Shown: one piece after another, positions 35,156 through 45,700 of the stretch
Layout: each line of letters starts with the position of its first letter
How positions within the stretch are numbered: position 1 is the first letter of the stretch
NCBI RefSeq assembly: GCF_036416795.1
Contig: NZ_CP143867.1
Location: 186,001-250,000 of the forward strand
Source: Bacteroides sp. MSB163
GTDB lineage: Bacteria; Bacteroidota; Bacteroidia; Bacteroidales; Bacteroidaceae
Direction of reading: 5' to 3'
DNA length: 64,000 bases
Program-made: the position numbers and the translations under genes
The notes under the pieces: model-generated
The model's database searches: none
What the model was told of the DNA's origin: nothing
What the model saw: the letters and a program-made list of their open reading frames with translations, nothing else

Positions 35156-37048
35156 ATGTACAAGGAAATCTTAAAACAATATTGGGGATATGATAACTTC
35201 CGTGGCATACAGGAAGACATCATCAATAGTATTGGTGAAGACAGAGATACGTTGGGGCTGATGCCTACGGGCGGTGGAAAGTCCATCACATTCCAAGTGC
35301 CTGCACTTGCCAAAGAGGGGCTTTGCATAGTTATTACTCCCCTGATTTCTCTGATGAAAGACCAAGTACAGAATCTGAAAAAAAGAGGAATCAAAGCACT
35401 TGCCATCTACTCCGGAATGTCCCGGCAAGAGATTATCGTCACGCTGGAAAACTGTATTTTCGGCAATTATAAATTCCTGTATATATCGCCCGAACGGTTG
35501 GATACGGAAATCTTCCGCACCAAGCTACGGAAAATGAACGTCAGCATGATAACCGTTGACGAAAGCCATTGCATTTCACAATGGGGATATGATTTCCGTC
35601 CTGCCTATCTGAAGATAGCCGAAATACGTGACCTCCTACCCGGTGTCCCTGTGCTGGCACTGACTGCAACCGCTACTCCGGAAGTTGTGAAGGACATCCA
35701 GATGCGGCTGTGCTTCCGGCAGGAAAATGTTTTCCGCATGAGTTTTGAACGGAAGAATCTTGCCTACATAGTCCGCAAAACAGAAAATAAGACCGGAGAA
35801 CTTCTTCACATCCTACGCCGTATGCCGGGTAGTGCCATTATTTACGTACGCAATCGTCGGCGAACCAAAGAAATCACCGAACTTTTAATTAACAAAGAGA
35901 TTACCGCCGACTTCTACCATGCTGGTCTGGATGATGCCACCAAGGATATACGTCAGCATCGCTGGCAGACAGGAGAAAGCCGTGTAATGGTTGCCACCAA
36001 TGCTTTTGGTATGGGTATCGACAAACCCGATGTACGTATCGTAATCCACCTCGATTTGCCGGACTCTCCCGAAGCTTATTTCCAGGAAGCAGGACGTGCA
36101 GGACGTGACGGCAACAAAGCGTATGCCGTAATACTCTATGCCAAATCGGACAAAGTCACCCTTCATAAACGTATCCCGGACACCTTTCCGGAGAAAGACT
36201 ACATCAAACAGGTGTACGAACATCTGCAATATTATTACCAGATGGCAATGGGAGACGGTTTGGGATGTGTCAGAGAGTTCAATCTGGAAGACTTTTGCCG
36301 GAAGTTCAAATATTTCCCTGTACCTGCCGACAGTGCATTGAAGATTCTGACGCAAGCAGGATATCTGGAATATACCGACGAACAAGACAATGCCTCCCGT
36401 CTTTACTTCACCGTCCGCCGTGATGAACTGTATAAATTGCGCGAACTGGGAGAGGACATGGACAAACTTATTCAAATCGTTCTGCGCTCTTACACCGGAG
36501 TATTCACGGATTACACCTTTATCAACGAGAATTCGCTTGCCGTACGTAGCAGATTAACGCGACAACGGGTGTACGACTTACTGATACGTCTATCCAAGAT
36601 GCGCGTCATCGACTATATTCCACATAAAAAGACACCTTATATCATATACACGCGCGAACGCGTAGACAGGCAACATCTGCAAATCTCCCGCAGTATATAC
36701 GAGGAGCGTAAGGAACGTTATGAAGCCCGCATTCAGGCAATGGTAGATTATGTAACGACCGAAACCGTTTGCCGCAGCCGTATGCTTCTACGCTATTTCG
36801 GAGAGAAAAATGAACATAACTGTGGAATATGCGATGTCTGCCTCAGCCACCGTACCGAGACTCCCGAACTTTCCTCCCACCAAATAAAAGAAGAAATTAA
36901 AGAATTGCTTCGCAAGCAATCTCTGACACCTGCCGATATTGCCTCACAAATAGAAGCAGATAAAGAAATCATCTCTCAATGCATCCGCGAATTGCTGGAA
37001 GATAAAGACCTGAAGGCGGAGAACGGCATCATAAGCCTAAAGGCATAA
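35156..37048 (+). CDS. recQ: ATP-dependent DNA helicase RecQ
   Basis: This 630-residue SF2 helicase has Walker A MPTGGGKS (36-43), DESH (135-138), TATATPEV, VATNAFGMGIDKPDVR and QEAGRAGRDG. A zinc-binding RQC region follows with CGICDVCLSH near residue 585. The C-terminus is a short winged-helix-like segment and lacks an HRDC domain. I use the ATG at 35,156 because the 23-codon upstream extension falls in the hairpin repeat. The IS1182-like element begins 3 bp after its stop, and the C-terminus looks intact. Confidence 0.95.
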   Translation: MYKEILKQYWGYDNFRGIQEDIINSIGEDRDTLGLMPTGGGKSITFQVPALAKEGLCIVITPLISLMKDQVQNLKKRGIKALAIYSGMSRQEIIVTLENCIFGNYKFLYISPERLDTEIFRTKLRKMNVSMITVDESHCISQWGYDFRPAYLKIAEIRDLLPGVPVLALTATATPEVVKDIQMRLCFRQENVFRMSFERKNLAYIVRKTENKTGELLHILRRMPGSAIIYVRNRRRTKEITELLINKEITADFYHAGLDDATKDIRQHRWQTGESRVMVATNAFGMGIDKPDVRIVIHLDLPDSPEAYFQEAGRAGRDGNKAYAVILYAKSDKVTLHKRIPDTFPEKDYIKQVYEHLQYYYQMAMGDGLGCVREFNLEDFCRKFKYFPVPADSALKILTQAGYLEYTDEQDNASRLYFTVRRDELYKLRELGEDMDKLIQIVLRSYTGVFTDYTFINENSLAVRSRLTRQRVYDLLIRLSKMRVIDYIPHKKTPYIIYTRERVDRQHLQISRSIYEERKERYEARIQAMVDYVTTETVCRSRMLLRYFGEKNEHNCGICDVCLSHRTETPELSSHQIKEEIKELLRKQSLTPADIASQIEADKEIISQCIRELLEDKDLKAENGIISLKA

Positions 37049-37050
37049 GA

Positions 37051-38900
37051 AAGAGGTTGTGTCAAAATGCTGGCACAACCTTTTTTTATGCGCAAAGCCC
37101 GGACTTTCCCAAGCCCAGGCTTTGTTATTACCCAAAGTTTATGTAACTTTAGGCATCATTTTTTTCGTTATGGCAAAGTTACATTTTCGTCCTTACATTC
37201 CCAACCAAACCGTTCTTTTTCCACAAAGAATTGATGAAAACATAGCTGCGGACGACCCTGTCCGCATAGTCAATGCAGTTGTTGATAATCTCAATCTTGA
37301 TAATTTCAAGAAGCTTTATAAAGAAACGGGGCGCTCAGCTTATCATCCTAAAATGATGCTTAAGGTAATTATCTACGCTTACATGAATAATATCTATTCC
37401 TGTCGTAAAATAGAGAAGCTTCTTTTGCGTGACATTCATTATATCTGGCTTGCCGGTCATGAGCATCCGGATTTCATAACCATCAACCGTTTCCGTAACC
37501 GTGTAAAGGAGGAGATTAACAACGTTTTCACGCAGTTGGTTCTTGTCCTTGCCGATAAGGGTTTCATCAGTCTTGACGTGGAGTATATCGACGGTACCAA
37601 GATTGAGTCCAAGGCCAACAAATATACTTTTGTCTGGCGCAAGACAGTCGAAAAGAACCGTACAAGGTTGCTGAATAAGGTTCGCATCCTTCTGGAGCAG
37701 GTGGATGAAGCCATTGTACAGGAGAACTCTGTGAAAGACACATCCGTTGAGTTGACTCCCTCCATGCTCTCTAATATAGTGGATGAACTCAAAGAAGTGC
37801 TGGAACACCAGCCTGTAACACAGGACAAGGAACAAAAGAAAGCTCTGCGTGAAAAGAAGAAACAGGTCAGGGAACTTGAAGGGTATCGTGACAAGCTGAT
37901 GGAATACGACAATCACCTTGAAGTCCTTGGAGAACGTAATTCCTATTCCAAGACCGATCCTGATGCTACATTCATGCGTATGAAAGAAGACGCCATGAAG
38001 AACGGGCAGACCAAGCCCGGGTATAATTTACAAACAGGTACTGAAAACCAATTCATCATAGACTTCCGGCTGTTTCCCAACCCCACCGATACGCTGACCC
38101 TGATCCCTTTCTTCCACTCCTTCCAGCACCGCTATAACCGCTTACCGGGTATCGGTGTGGCAGACTCCGGTTACGGCTCGGAAGAAAATTACCGGTTCAT
38201 GCAGGAAAACGGGATAGAGGCCTTTGTCAAGTACAACTACTTCCATAAAGAGCAGCGTCCCCGTTATACTCCCAACACGTTCCATGCGGAAAGTCTCCAT
38301 TACAATGCGGGGGAGGATTATTACGTTTGTCCGATGGGGCAACACATGAACCGCATAGGAACCAGACATGACAAAACAGCGAGCGGATACATCACCGAAA
38401 GTGCCCGGTACAAAGCACAAAGATGCGAAGGTTGTCCTTTGCATGGAAGTTGTTTTAAAGCACGGGGGAACCGTATTATAGAAGTCAACCACCGGTTAAA
38501 CCAATACAAACGGCAGGCACGGGAAAGGTTAGTCTCAGAAGAAGGAGTCAGGTATAGGGGCAGGCGGTGTATAGAACCGGAAGCTGTTTTCGGACAAATG
38601 AAATACAACATGGCATACAAGAGGTTCCGGCATGTGGGAGAAGACAAGGTGACAATGGACTTTGCCTTCTTTGCCATAGCTTTTAATATCAAAAAGATGT
38701 GTGCAAAACTGAGAAAAACAGGAAAGGAGCTCATTACACTTACTAAATCTATATTTATTGGACTATTTATAACCCGATACAACGGGAATATAGCAACTTG
38801 TTACCAAATGAATGAGAAAAAAGCGGCGTAGACAAAAGAAAAGATAACAGGACTATAAATTATAGAAAAAGGTTGTGCCAACGTTTTGACACAACCTCTT
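37051..38900 (+). mobile_element. IS1182-family insertion sequence
   Basis: This is an element of about 1.85 kb with 30-bp terminal inverted repeats at 37,051-37,080 and 38,871-38,900 that differ at two positions. Each end contains its own hairpin, GGTTGTG...CACAACC followed by a T-run, so the ends could also terminate transcription from recQ and from the M48 gene. The single transposase gene is intact. No convincing target duplication could be read. It sits exactly between two convergent genes without damaging either. Confidence 0.85.
37170..38831 (+). CDS. IS1182 family transposase
   Basis: This 553-residue DDE transposase has an N-terminal DUF772-type domain (MAKLHFRPYIPNQTVLFPQR, AYHPKMMLKVIIYAYMNNIY). 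The first catalytic region is VEYIDGTKIESKANKYTF, followed by a coiled-coil middle (VRELEGYRDKLMEY) and the second region GIGVADSGYGSEENY. A cysteine cluster (RCEGCPLHGSC) precedes EPEAVFGQMKYNMAYKRFRH with the final glutamate. I start at ATG 37,170, since a 37-codon extension would run through the terminal repeat. The frame is uninterrupted, so the element may be active. Confidence 0.93.
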   Translation: MAKLHFRPYIPNQTVLFPQRIDENIAADDPVRIVNAVVDNLNLDNFKKLYKETGRSAYHPKMMLKVIIYAYMNNIYSCRKIEKLLLRDIHYIWLAGHEHPDFITINRFRNRVKEEINNVFTQLVLVLADKGFISLDVEYIDGTKIESKANKYTFVWRKTVEKNRTRLLNKVRILLEQVDEAIVQENSVKDTSVELTPSMLSNIVDELKEVLEHQPVTQDKEQKKALREKKKQVRELEGYRDKLMEYDNHLEVLGERNSYSKTDPDATFMRMKEDAMKNGQTKPGYNLQTGTENQFIIDFRLFPNPTDTLTLIPFFHSFQHRYNRLPGIGVADSGYGSEENYRFMQENGIEAFVKYNYFHKEQRPRYTPNTFHAESLHYNAGEDYYVCPMGQHMNRIGTRHDKTASGYITESARYKAQRCEGCPLHGSCFKARGNRIIEVNHRLNQYKRQARERLVSEEGVRYRGRRCIEPEAVFGQMKYNMAYKRFRHVGEDKVTMDFAFFAIAFNIKKMCAKLRKTGKELITLTKSIFIGLFITRYNGNIATCYQMNEKKAA

Positions 38901-38923
38901 CTCCTTATTATATCAATAAAGAA

Positions 38924-39724
38924 TTATTCCGTTACTGCCGGTTTCTCAATACCTTCGCTGGTTGCACGTTCTTCCATACGCTGGATACGGGCATCCAAAT
39001 CAGGATGAGTAGAGAACAGTTGATTCAGCTTACTACTTTTCTGTGCACCGGCTTCTTCTTGCAATTTCTTCAGCTTTTGGAAAGATAAAGCCATTGCCCA
39101 GGGATTCTTACCATGACTTTTCAGAAATTCATATCCATAGTCATCAGCACTTCTCTCCTGCTTCTGTGAATATGTAGAGTTTACCAGAGCCTCACCCAGG
39201 TCACCCAACTGAGAATCAGACAACTTAGCTGCCGTACCACCTTGTGAAGAAATACCATCCTTCAAAGCTGAAGTCAGCAATGCCGTACGGAATCCATTCT
39301 TAGAGTCCTTGTGTGCCACGTGACCTACTTCATGGCCGATTACACCCAGCAATTCATCATCCGTCATGATATCCATCAAAGACGAGAAAATGCGCACACT
39401 ACCGTCAGCACAAGCAAATGCATTGACATCTATCACATAATAAACTTTGAAGTTCAAAGGAATTCCCTCTACATCCGTCAAGCCTTCAGTCAGCTTTTTC
39501 AGACGGATTGTATACTCATTATCGTCGGCACATACCTGATTATGTGTATCCATCCAGTCGATATACTCTTTTACATATTCTGCCATCTGAGCATCAGTCA
39601 GAGTCACAGCCTTAACAGCTTTAGCCGCACCTTTCAGTGCTTTTACATTAAACTGAGCCATTGCAGGCATTGTCACGGCCATACATAACATAAAAAAGGC
39701 CCACTTCATGAAAATCTTTTTCAT
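38924..39724 (-). CDS. M48 family metalloprotease, exported
   Basis: This 266-residue protein has a signal peptide (MKKIFMKWAFFMLCMAVTMPAMA|Q). The zinc site is HEVGH (131-135), with the third ligand Glu190 in QERSADDYGYEF. It has no membrane segments apart from the signal, so it is a periplasmic BepA/YcaL-like protease rather than HtpX. Such enzymes remove misassembled outer-membrane proteins. It stands alone and is divergent from the TPR gene at 39,920. Confidence 0.92.
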   Translation of the reverse strand: MKKIFMKWAFFMLCMAVTMPAMAQFNVKALKGAAKAVKAVTLTDAQMAEYVKEYIDWMDTHNQVCADDNEYTIRLKKLTEGLTDVEGIPLNFKVYYVIDVNAFACADGSVRIFSSLMDIMTDDELLGVIGHEVGHVAHKDSKNGFRTALLTSALKDGISSQGGTAAKLSDSQLGDLGEALVNSTYSQKQERSADDYGYEFLKSHGKNPWAMALSFQKLKKLQEEAGAQKSSKLNQLFSTHPDLDARIQRMEERATSEGIEKPAVTE

Positions 39725-39872
39725 TCTTGTGTTTTAATTTAGAAATGATGATTAATTAATATAATTGGTAAATGTATCGCAAAAGAACAAATTTTAAATG
39801 ATACCATCAATAATAACACGAATGTTTTTTCTTTTTAGACGGAGTTCTTGGTATGGAAACAAGATTTTTATG

Positions 39873-39880
39873 TAAGTTTG
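39873..39880 (+). promoter_or_regulatory. -7 box (TAAGTTTG) of the TPR/DUF6377 genes
   Basis: The plus strand reads TAAGTTTGC, and a TTGG element lies 21 bp upstream, giving both halves of a Bacteroides promoter. The leader to ATG 39,920 would be about 33 nt. Confidence 0.55.
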
Positions 39881-39919
39881 CAAAAAGAATAAAAACAAAA
39901 CACCTAAGAAATACAGATT

Positions 39920-40873
39920 ATGGGATTCTTTAAATCTTTCTTCTCCGGCAAACAAGAGAAACCGGAAACTGAGAAACAGAAAAACGATCAAAAGAACTTC
40001 GAGATATTCAAGTATGACGGCATGCGTGCACAACGTATGGGGCGTCCCGATTATGCAATCAAATGCTTCACGGAAGCCCTTGCCCTTCAGGAAGACTTTG
40101 AAACCATGAGCTATCTGAGCCAGGTTTACATTCAAACTAATGCCCTCAGCGAAGCACATGAACTACTGGAACGCATGGCAAAACAGGAACCGAACCACAC
40201 CTCCACTTTCCTCACCCTTGCCAACGTATGCTACCTGCAAGAAGACTATCAAGCAATGGCAGACGCCGCACAAAAAGCTATTGAAATAGAAGAAGGAAAT
40301 GCCATGGCACACTATCTTCTGGGTAGGGCCAAGCAAGGTATGGACGATGGTATCATGAGCATCGCCCATCTCACCAAAGCCATTGTACTGAAAGACGACT
40401 TCACCGAAGCCCGCCTGCTGCGTGCCGAAGCCTTAATCAATATGCAGCAATACAAGGAAGCTACCGAAGATATCGACGCTATACTCTCCCAAGATCCCGA
40501 TGAAGAAGCTGCATTACTGCTCCGCGGTAAAGTGAAAGAAGCAGCAGGACAGCAGGAAGAAGCCGAAACCGATTATCGCTATGTAACAGAATTGAATCCA
40601 TTCAACGAACAGGCTTTTCTTTGCCTGGGACAACTTTATATTGTCCAGAAGAAATATCCCGAAGCTATCGCACTCTTTGACGAAGCCATCGAACTGAACC
40701 CTAATTTCGCACAAGCCTATCATGAACGCGGTCGCGCCAAGTTACTGAATGGTGACACGGCAGGCTCTGCAGAAGATATGAAGAAAGGATTGGAGTTGAA
40801 CCCCAAAGAAATCCAAGGAATCAGCGGACAATATGACAATCAGTCAAGACAAACGGACATTTTAGGATTGTAG
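39920..40873 (+). CDS. tetratricopeptide repeat protein
   Basis: This 317-residue soluble protein has about seven TPR units from residue 30 on. Clear examples are PDYAIKCFTEALALQEDFE, YQAMADAAQKAIEIEEGNA, YKEATEDIDAILSQDPDEE and YPEAIALFDEAIELNPNFA. The N-terminus (MGFFKSFFSGKQEKPE) is charged and not a signal peptide. TPR proteins are scaffolds; the partner is unknown. It precedes the DUF6377 regulator by only 4 bp, so the two are probably co-expressed. Confidence 0.88.
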   Translation: MGFFKSFFSGKQEKPETEKQKNDQKNFEIFKYDGMRAQRMGRPDYAIKCFTEALALQEDFETMSYLSQVYIQTNALSEAHELLERMAKQEPNHTSTFLTLANVCYLQEDYQAMADAAQKAIEIEEGNAMAHYLLGRAKQGMDDGIMSIAHLTKAIVLKDDFTEARLLRAEALINMQQYKEATEDIDAILSQDPDEEAALLLRGKVKEAAGQQEEAETDYRYVTELNPFNEQAFLCLGQLYIVQKKYPEAIALFDEAIELNPNFAQAYHERGRAKLLNGDTAGSAEDMKKGLELNPKEIQGISGQYDNQSRQTDILGL

Positions 40874-40877
40874 CGTC

Positions 40878-42593
40878 ATGAAAAGCGGCCTCTTTATACT
40901 CATTGTATGCCTTCTTTTTCCTGCCTACGTCTGTGCGGACACTTCTAAACATGCTTTAGAAGAAAACAGGAAATTGCTTCACTCTTTAGATAGCCTGCTG
41001 GAACAGCAGGATCTATTTGTCAGAGTAAAAGAGGAGCGCATCAAGCAATTGAAAATGCAGTATAGCCGGGTCAAAGATGTAAAGGAACTCTATGCCATGA
41101 ATAGAATGGTCTATTTGGAGTATCGGGTTTATGATGCGGATTCCGCCCTGCATTACATCAATAAGAACATACAACTGGCACAACAGACCAACAACCGTAC
41201 CTGGGAAGTGGTCTCTTTGCTCGAACAATCATTTGTCCTCACCTCCTCCGGGCTACTGACCGAAGCCTTGAAAGCCGTCAGTGACATCCAACCGGAAGAA
41301 TTACCCCAAAATCTCCGTTCCGAGTATTTTGGCAGGTTATGTACACTCTATTCCCGCCTCCGGGATTACTCCAGTGAGAACTCCCAACTGTCGGAACATT
41401 ACAATAATCTCCAAAAGGCTTTCCGAGACTCGGTATACCTCACAGCCACTCCCGACGAATTGCGCTACTGGAACTGCCGGGCATGGCTCTACATGGGAAC
41501 CCCGGAAATAGAACCCGTCAAACAAGCATTTGAGGAAAACAAGCAGACATTGTCTAACGACAGCCGCAAGTATTCCATAGCTACCTACAACCTCTCCGCC
41601 ATCTACCGGAGTGAAAATAACGAGAGCAAATACCTGGAAAACCTCATTCTTTCGGCTATGGCAGACATACGGTCTGTCAACGGAGATATCGGTTCTTTGC
41701 AGGAAATAGCGGAATACCTATTTAAGCATGGAGAAATAGACCGCGCCTATAACTACATCCTCTATTGTTCCCAAAAAGCCATGCTTTTCCACAACCGGGT
41801 ACGAATAGTCAAAATGTCTCATTTGCAAAACCAAATCTACAAAGCGTACCAGGAACAGAGCCGTACACAGCAAAAGCGTCTTCAAGCCTCCCTGATTGCC
41901 GTCAGTTTCTTATTTCTCGTACTGATCGGTGCCTTCCTGTTCATCCGCAAGCAAATGCGCCGGCTAAAAGAAGCCAACTTGAAGTTAGACAGTACAAACC
42001 AGAAGCTGTCCGTCAATATGGATGCCCTCTCTACGGCACATCAACGCCTGGAAGAAGTAAACATACAGCTAAAAGACTTGAATACGCAATTACAGGAAGT
42101 CAACGACCAGTTGCGGGAATCTAATTACGTAAAAGAAGAATATATCGGCTATGTATTCAACATCTGTTCCACCTACATCAGTAAGCTGGAAGAGTTTCGC
42201 AAGAACATCAACCGGAAACTGAAAGTAGGCCAGATAGAAGATGTAAAAGCAATGACGGACTCTTCCGCAACAGCCTCCAACGAACTGAAAGAGTTCTACC
42301 AGAATTTCGATACCATCTTCCTGCATCTCTATCCCGATTTTGTAGGTGACTTCAACGCCTTACTGCTACCCGAAGAGCGCATCGAACTGAAAGAAGGCGA
42401 ACTGCTTAATACCGAACTGCGCATACATGCCTTGATAAGACTCGGCATCACAGACAGCGTGAAGATAGCGGACTTCCTCCATTGTTCCGCACAAACGGTT
42501 TATAACAACCGACTTCGCACCCGAAATAAATCCATTATCCCGAAAGAAGATTTTATAAATGCTGTGAAAAAGCTCGGAAAATACAAAGCGTAA
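40878..42593 (+). CDS. DUF6377 membrane regulator with TPRs and C-terminal HTH
   Basis: This 571-residue protein has a signal peptide (1-20), a periplasmic helical/TPR region up to about 330, one membrane segment (LIAVSFLFLVLIGAFLFI) and a cytoplasmic coiled coil (about 360-415). The C-terminal DUF6377 part ends in a helix-turn-helix-like segment (DSVKIADFLHCSAQTVYNNR). The layout matches the membrane-spanning regulators found next to SusC/SusD pairs. It would sense a periplasmic cue and activate the locus that starts 180 bp downstream. The cue is unknown. Confidence 0.87.
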   Translation: MKSGLFILIVCLLFPAYVCADTSKHALEENRKLLHSLDSLLEQQDLFVRVKEERIKQLKMQYSRVKDVKELYAMNRMVYLEYRVYDADSALHYINKNIQLAQQTNNRTWEVVSLLEQSFVLTSSGLLTEALKAVSDIQPEELPQNLRSEYFGRLCTLYSRLRDYSSENSQLSEHYNNLQKAFRDSVYLTATPDELRYWNCRAWLYMGTPEIEPVKQAFEENKQTLSNDSRKYSIATYNLSAIYRSENNESKYLENLILSAMADIRSVNGDIGSLQEIAEYLFKHGEIDRAYNYILYCSQKAMLFHNRVRIVKMSHLQNQIYKAYQEQSRTQQKRLQASLIAVSFLFLVLIGAFLFIRKQMRRLKEANLKLDSTNQKLSVNMDALSTAHQRLEEVNIQLKDLNTQLQEVNDQLRESNYVKEEYIGYVFNICSTYISKLEEFRKNINRKLKVGQIEDVKAMTDSSATASNELKEFYQNFDTIFLHLYPDFVGDFNALLLPEERIELKEGELLNTELRIHALIRLGITDSVKIADFLHCSAQTVYNNRLRTRNKSIIPKEDFINAVKKLGKYKA

Positions 42594-42740
42594 GCCCTGC
42601 TCTCTACTACCGATTCCATTCAAAGAGTTTACTTCCGAGCCTCTCATTTTCAGAAATCAACACTAATAATCAAGTACTTATCAGTTTTAACAGTTTACTT
42701 TGCCTGTTTACCTCGCAGAGTAAGTAACCCTTATTGCGCA

Positions 42741-42748
42741 TACCTTTG
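42741..42748 (+). promoter_or_regulatory. -7 box (TACCTTTG) of the susC-susD locus
   Basis: The plus strand reads TACCTTTGCC, a TAnnTTTG match, 26 bp before the first susC ATG. No TTTG is evident at -33, which would fit a promoter that needs an activator such as the DUF6377 protein. Confidence 0.5.
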
Positions 42749-42773
42749 CCACAGAAATCCAAACTAAAAACTT

Positions 42774-45700
42774 ATGTTAACTATTAAACGAATCATGAAA
42801 AGAAAAGAAAAACGCTCATGCAGACTCATTCTTGCCTGCTGCGCTTTGTTACTGTTCATTTCGGTAAATGCATTTGCACAACAGCAAGTCACAGTCACCG
42901 GAAATGTGAAAGATGAAAAGGGAGAACCCATCATCGGAGCTAATGTCATTGTGAAAGGCACTGGTACAGGAAGTGTCACCAATGTAGAAGGAGACTTTTC
43001 ATTGGCAAATGTACAGAATGGCAGCACTCTTGAAATCTCTTTTATCGGCTATCTGAACCAGGATGTGAAAGTCAACGGCACGAAACCCGTCAGCATTATC
43101 CTGAAGGAAGACACTAAGATGCTGGATGAGGTAGTAGTGGTAGGTTATGGTGTGCAGCGCAAGTCGGATATGACAGGTGCAGTTGCTTCCGTAAATACCA
43201 AAACACTGGAGAACCGCCCGCAGACCAACATCATCCAATCTTTGCAAGGTGCCGTACCGGGCCTGAATATCTCAGTGACCGGAACCAATGCGGAAGGCTC
43301 TTCCACCAAGACCCGTATCCGCGGCGAGAACTCCATCACGGCAGACAACAAACCACTGGTTATTTTGGACGGTATCCCCTTTGACGGTCCCTGGTCTGAA
43401 ATCAATCCGAACGACATCGAATCCATTGAAGTATTGAAAGATGCTTCTTCGGCTGCCATCTATGGTGCTCGCGGTTCGAACGGTGTCATCCTCATCAGCT
43501 CCAAGAGAGGCGAAAAAGGCAAACTGACCGTATCCTACGACACCTACATCACCATTGACAATCCCATCAACTTCCCCAACCTCATGAATGGAGCTGAATT
43601 CTGGAAGTATAAGACGGAAGCATTGAAAGATGCCAATACCACCCCACCCACAGAAAGCAATCCCGAACCGTGGATGGGATCTATGACCGCCACAGAATTG
43701 CGTATGCACGAAGCCGGCATGGATACCGACTGGCTGGACCTGGCAACCCGCACCGGTTTCAAGCAGCAGCACAACATCTCCTTCCGTGGTGGCGTCAACA
43801 AAACCAACTATTTTGTCTCGCTGAACTATACCGATGTGAAAGGTACTGCCGTAGGCAACCAATTCAAACGCTACAACATCCGTTTCAACCTCGATCAGGA
43901 GTTCACTTCCTGGTTTAAGTTCTCTACCAGTACCCAGTTGGGACGCTACGACCGAAGCGGCAGCAGTGCTTCTTTCTCCAGAGCATTCCGTATGAATCCC
44001 CTGGCAGAAGCTTATGACGAAGAAGGCAACATCCGTTCCGCCGCCTGGGAAGATTCCAGCGAAGCTTTCTCTGTAAACCCCTTAAGCAGCCTCAACAACA
44101 AGAGCAACGACATACGCTCTAAAGTCATCACCAACAACGTGGTAGAAATAAAGTTGCCGTTCGTCCCCGGACTCAGCTATAAGCTCAATACCGGCTATAC
44201 GTACCAAAACAGCAGCTGGAAACAGTACCAAGGAATGGACACTTACTACGGCGCACGCTCCAATGGTATTCTGAACACCGACGACTGGCACTCACAAGAG
44301 TGGATTCTGGAAAACATCATCACTTATACCCGTGAATTCGGCAAGCACCGCATCTTCTTCACCGGTCTGTATTCTGCACAAAGCTACGAGAAAGAAGGCA
44401 ACGGAATGGAAGGCAAAGACTTTCCGAACGACGTGATGTACTATTACCAGATATCCAAAGCCGCCACCATGTCCGGCAGTTCCAGCTATACCAAGCAAAA
44501 CCATATCTCTCAGATGGCACGTCTGAACTACTCATACGACAGCCGTTACCTATTGACACTGACTGCACGCCGTGACGGTTACTCCGCATTCGGTAGCCAA
44601 TCCAAGTTCGGTATATTCCCTTCCATGGCTATCGGCTGGAATATTTCCAATGAACATTTCTTTCAGGCAAGCCCATTGGCAAAAGTGGTAAGCAACCTGA
44701 AATACCGCCTGTCATGGGGTAAGAACGGTAACGAAGCGGTAGGCGCCTACACTACATTGCCTGACCTTTCCACCTTCAATTATCTGAAAGACGACCATAC
44801 TCCCAACTACGGTTTCTATCCTTCCAAGCTGGCTTCTCCCTCACTGGGATGGGAAACGACACAATCCATCAATACCGGTATCGACTTCCAACTGTGGAAC
44901 GGACGTATCCAGGGAACATTCGACATGTACTGGTCGAAGACAAGCAACCTGTTGCTGAATCGCTCCATCCCCACCATCAACGGTACGGGAAACATTACCG
45001 AGAATATCGGTGAGACCAAGAACCGCGGTTTAGAGTTGCAGATTACTTCCAACAACATTGCCAAGAAAGATTTCGACTGGTCCACTACCTTCAACCTGTC
45101 GCACTACAAGACAAAGATCGTAAATGTAGGTCTCTACGATGCCAACGGCAACCCTATGGATGATATCGGTTCCAGGTGGTTCATCGGCCAACCTATCAGC
45201 GTGAACTATGACTACCGCTTCATCGGTATCTGGCAGATCACCGACCCGTCTAACCCGAACGGACAGCAAGACCCGAACTATCGCTACTCCATCCCCGGAT
45301 ATATGAAGTATCATGACAAGGACGGCGTGAACGACATCACCCCGGCAGACAAGGAAATCATCGGCTCGGCAATTCCTAAAGTAACAATGGGTATGACGAA
45401 TACTTTCCGATACAAGAATGTCAGTCTGAGCGTATTCCTCAATGCCCAACTGGGACAGACAGCCAATAACTGGCTTTACGACGTATCTCACAACTCCTAT
45501 CGCCAGAACCGCCTCATGGTAGACTTCTGGACACCGGAGAATCCTACCAACAAGTACCCGAAAAACTCACTGGATACTTCTGTAAACCCGATGAGCGCAG
45601 GTTTCTACGAAAAGACCGACTTCCTCCGTGTGCAGGATGTCACGCTGGCCTACCGTGTTCCTCAGCGTTGGTTAAAGAAGATTTCCCTGAACCGCCTCGA

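Noticed and set aside
37059..37169. Upstream start for the IS1182 transposase
   Set aside because: The extension reads through the terminal inverted repeat and its hairpin; homology begins at MAKLHFRPY.
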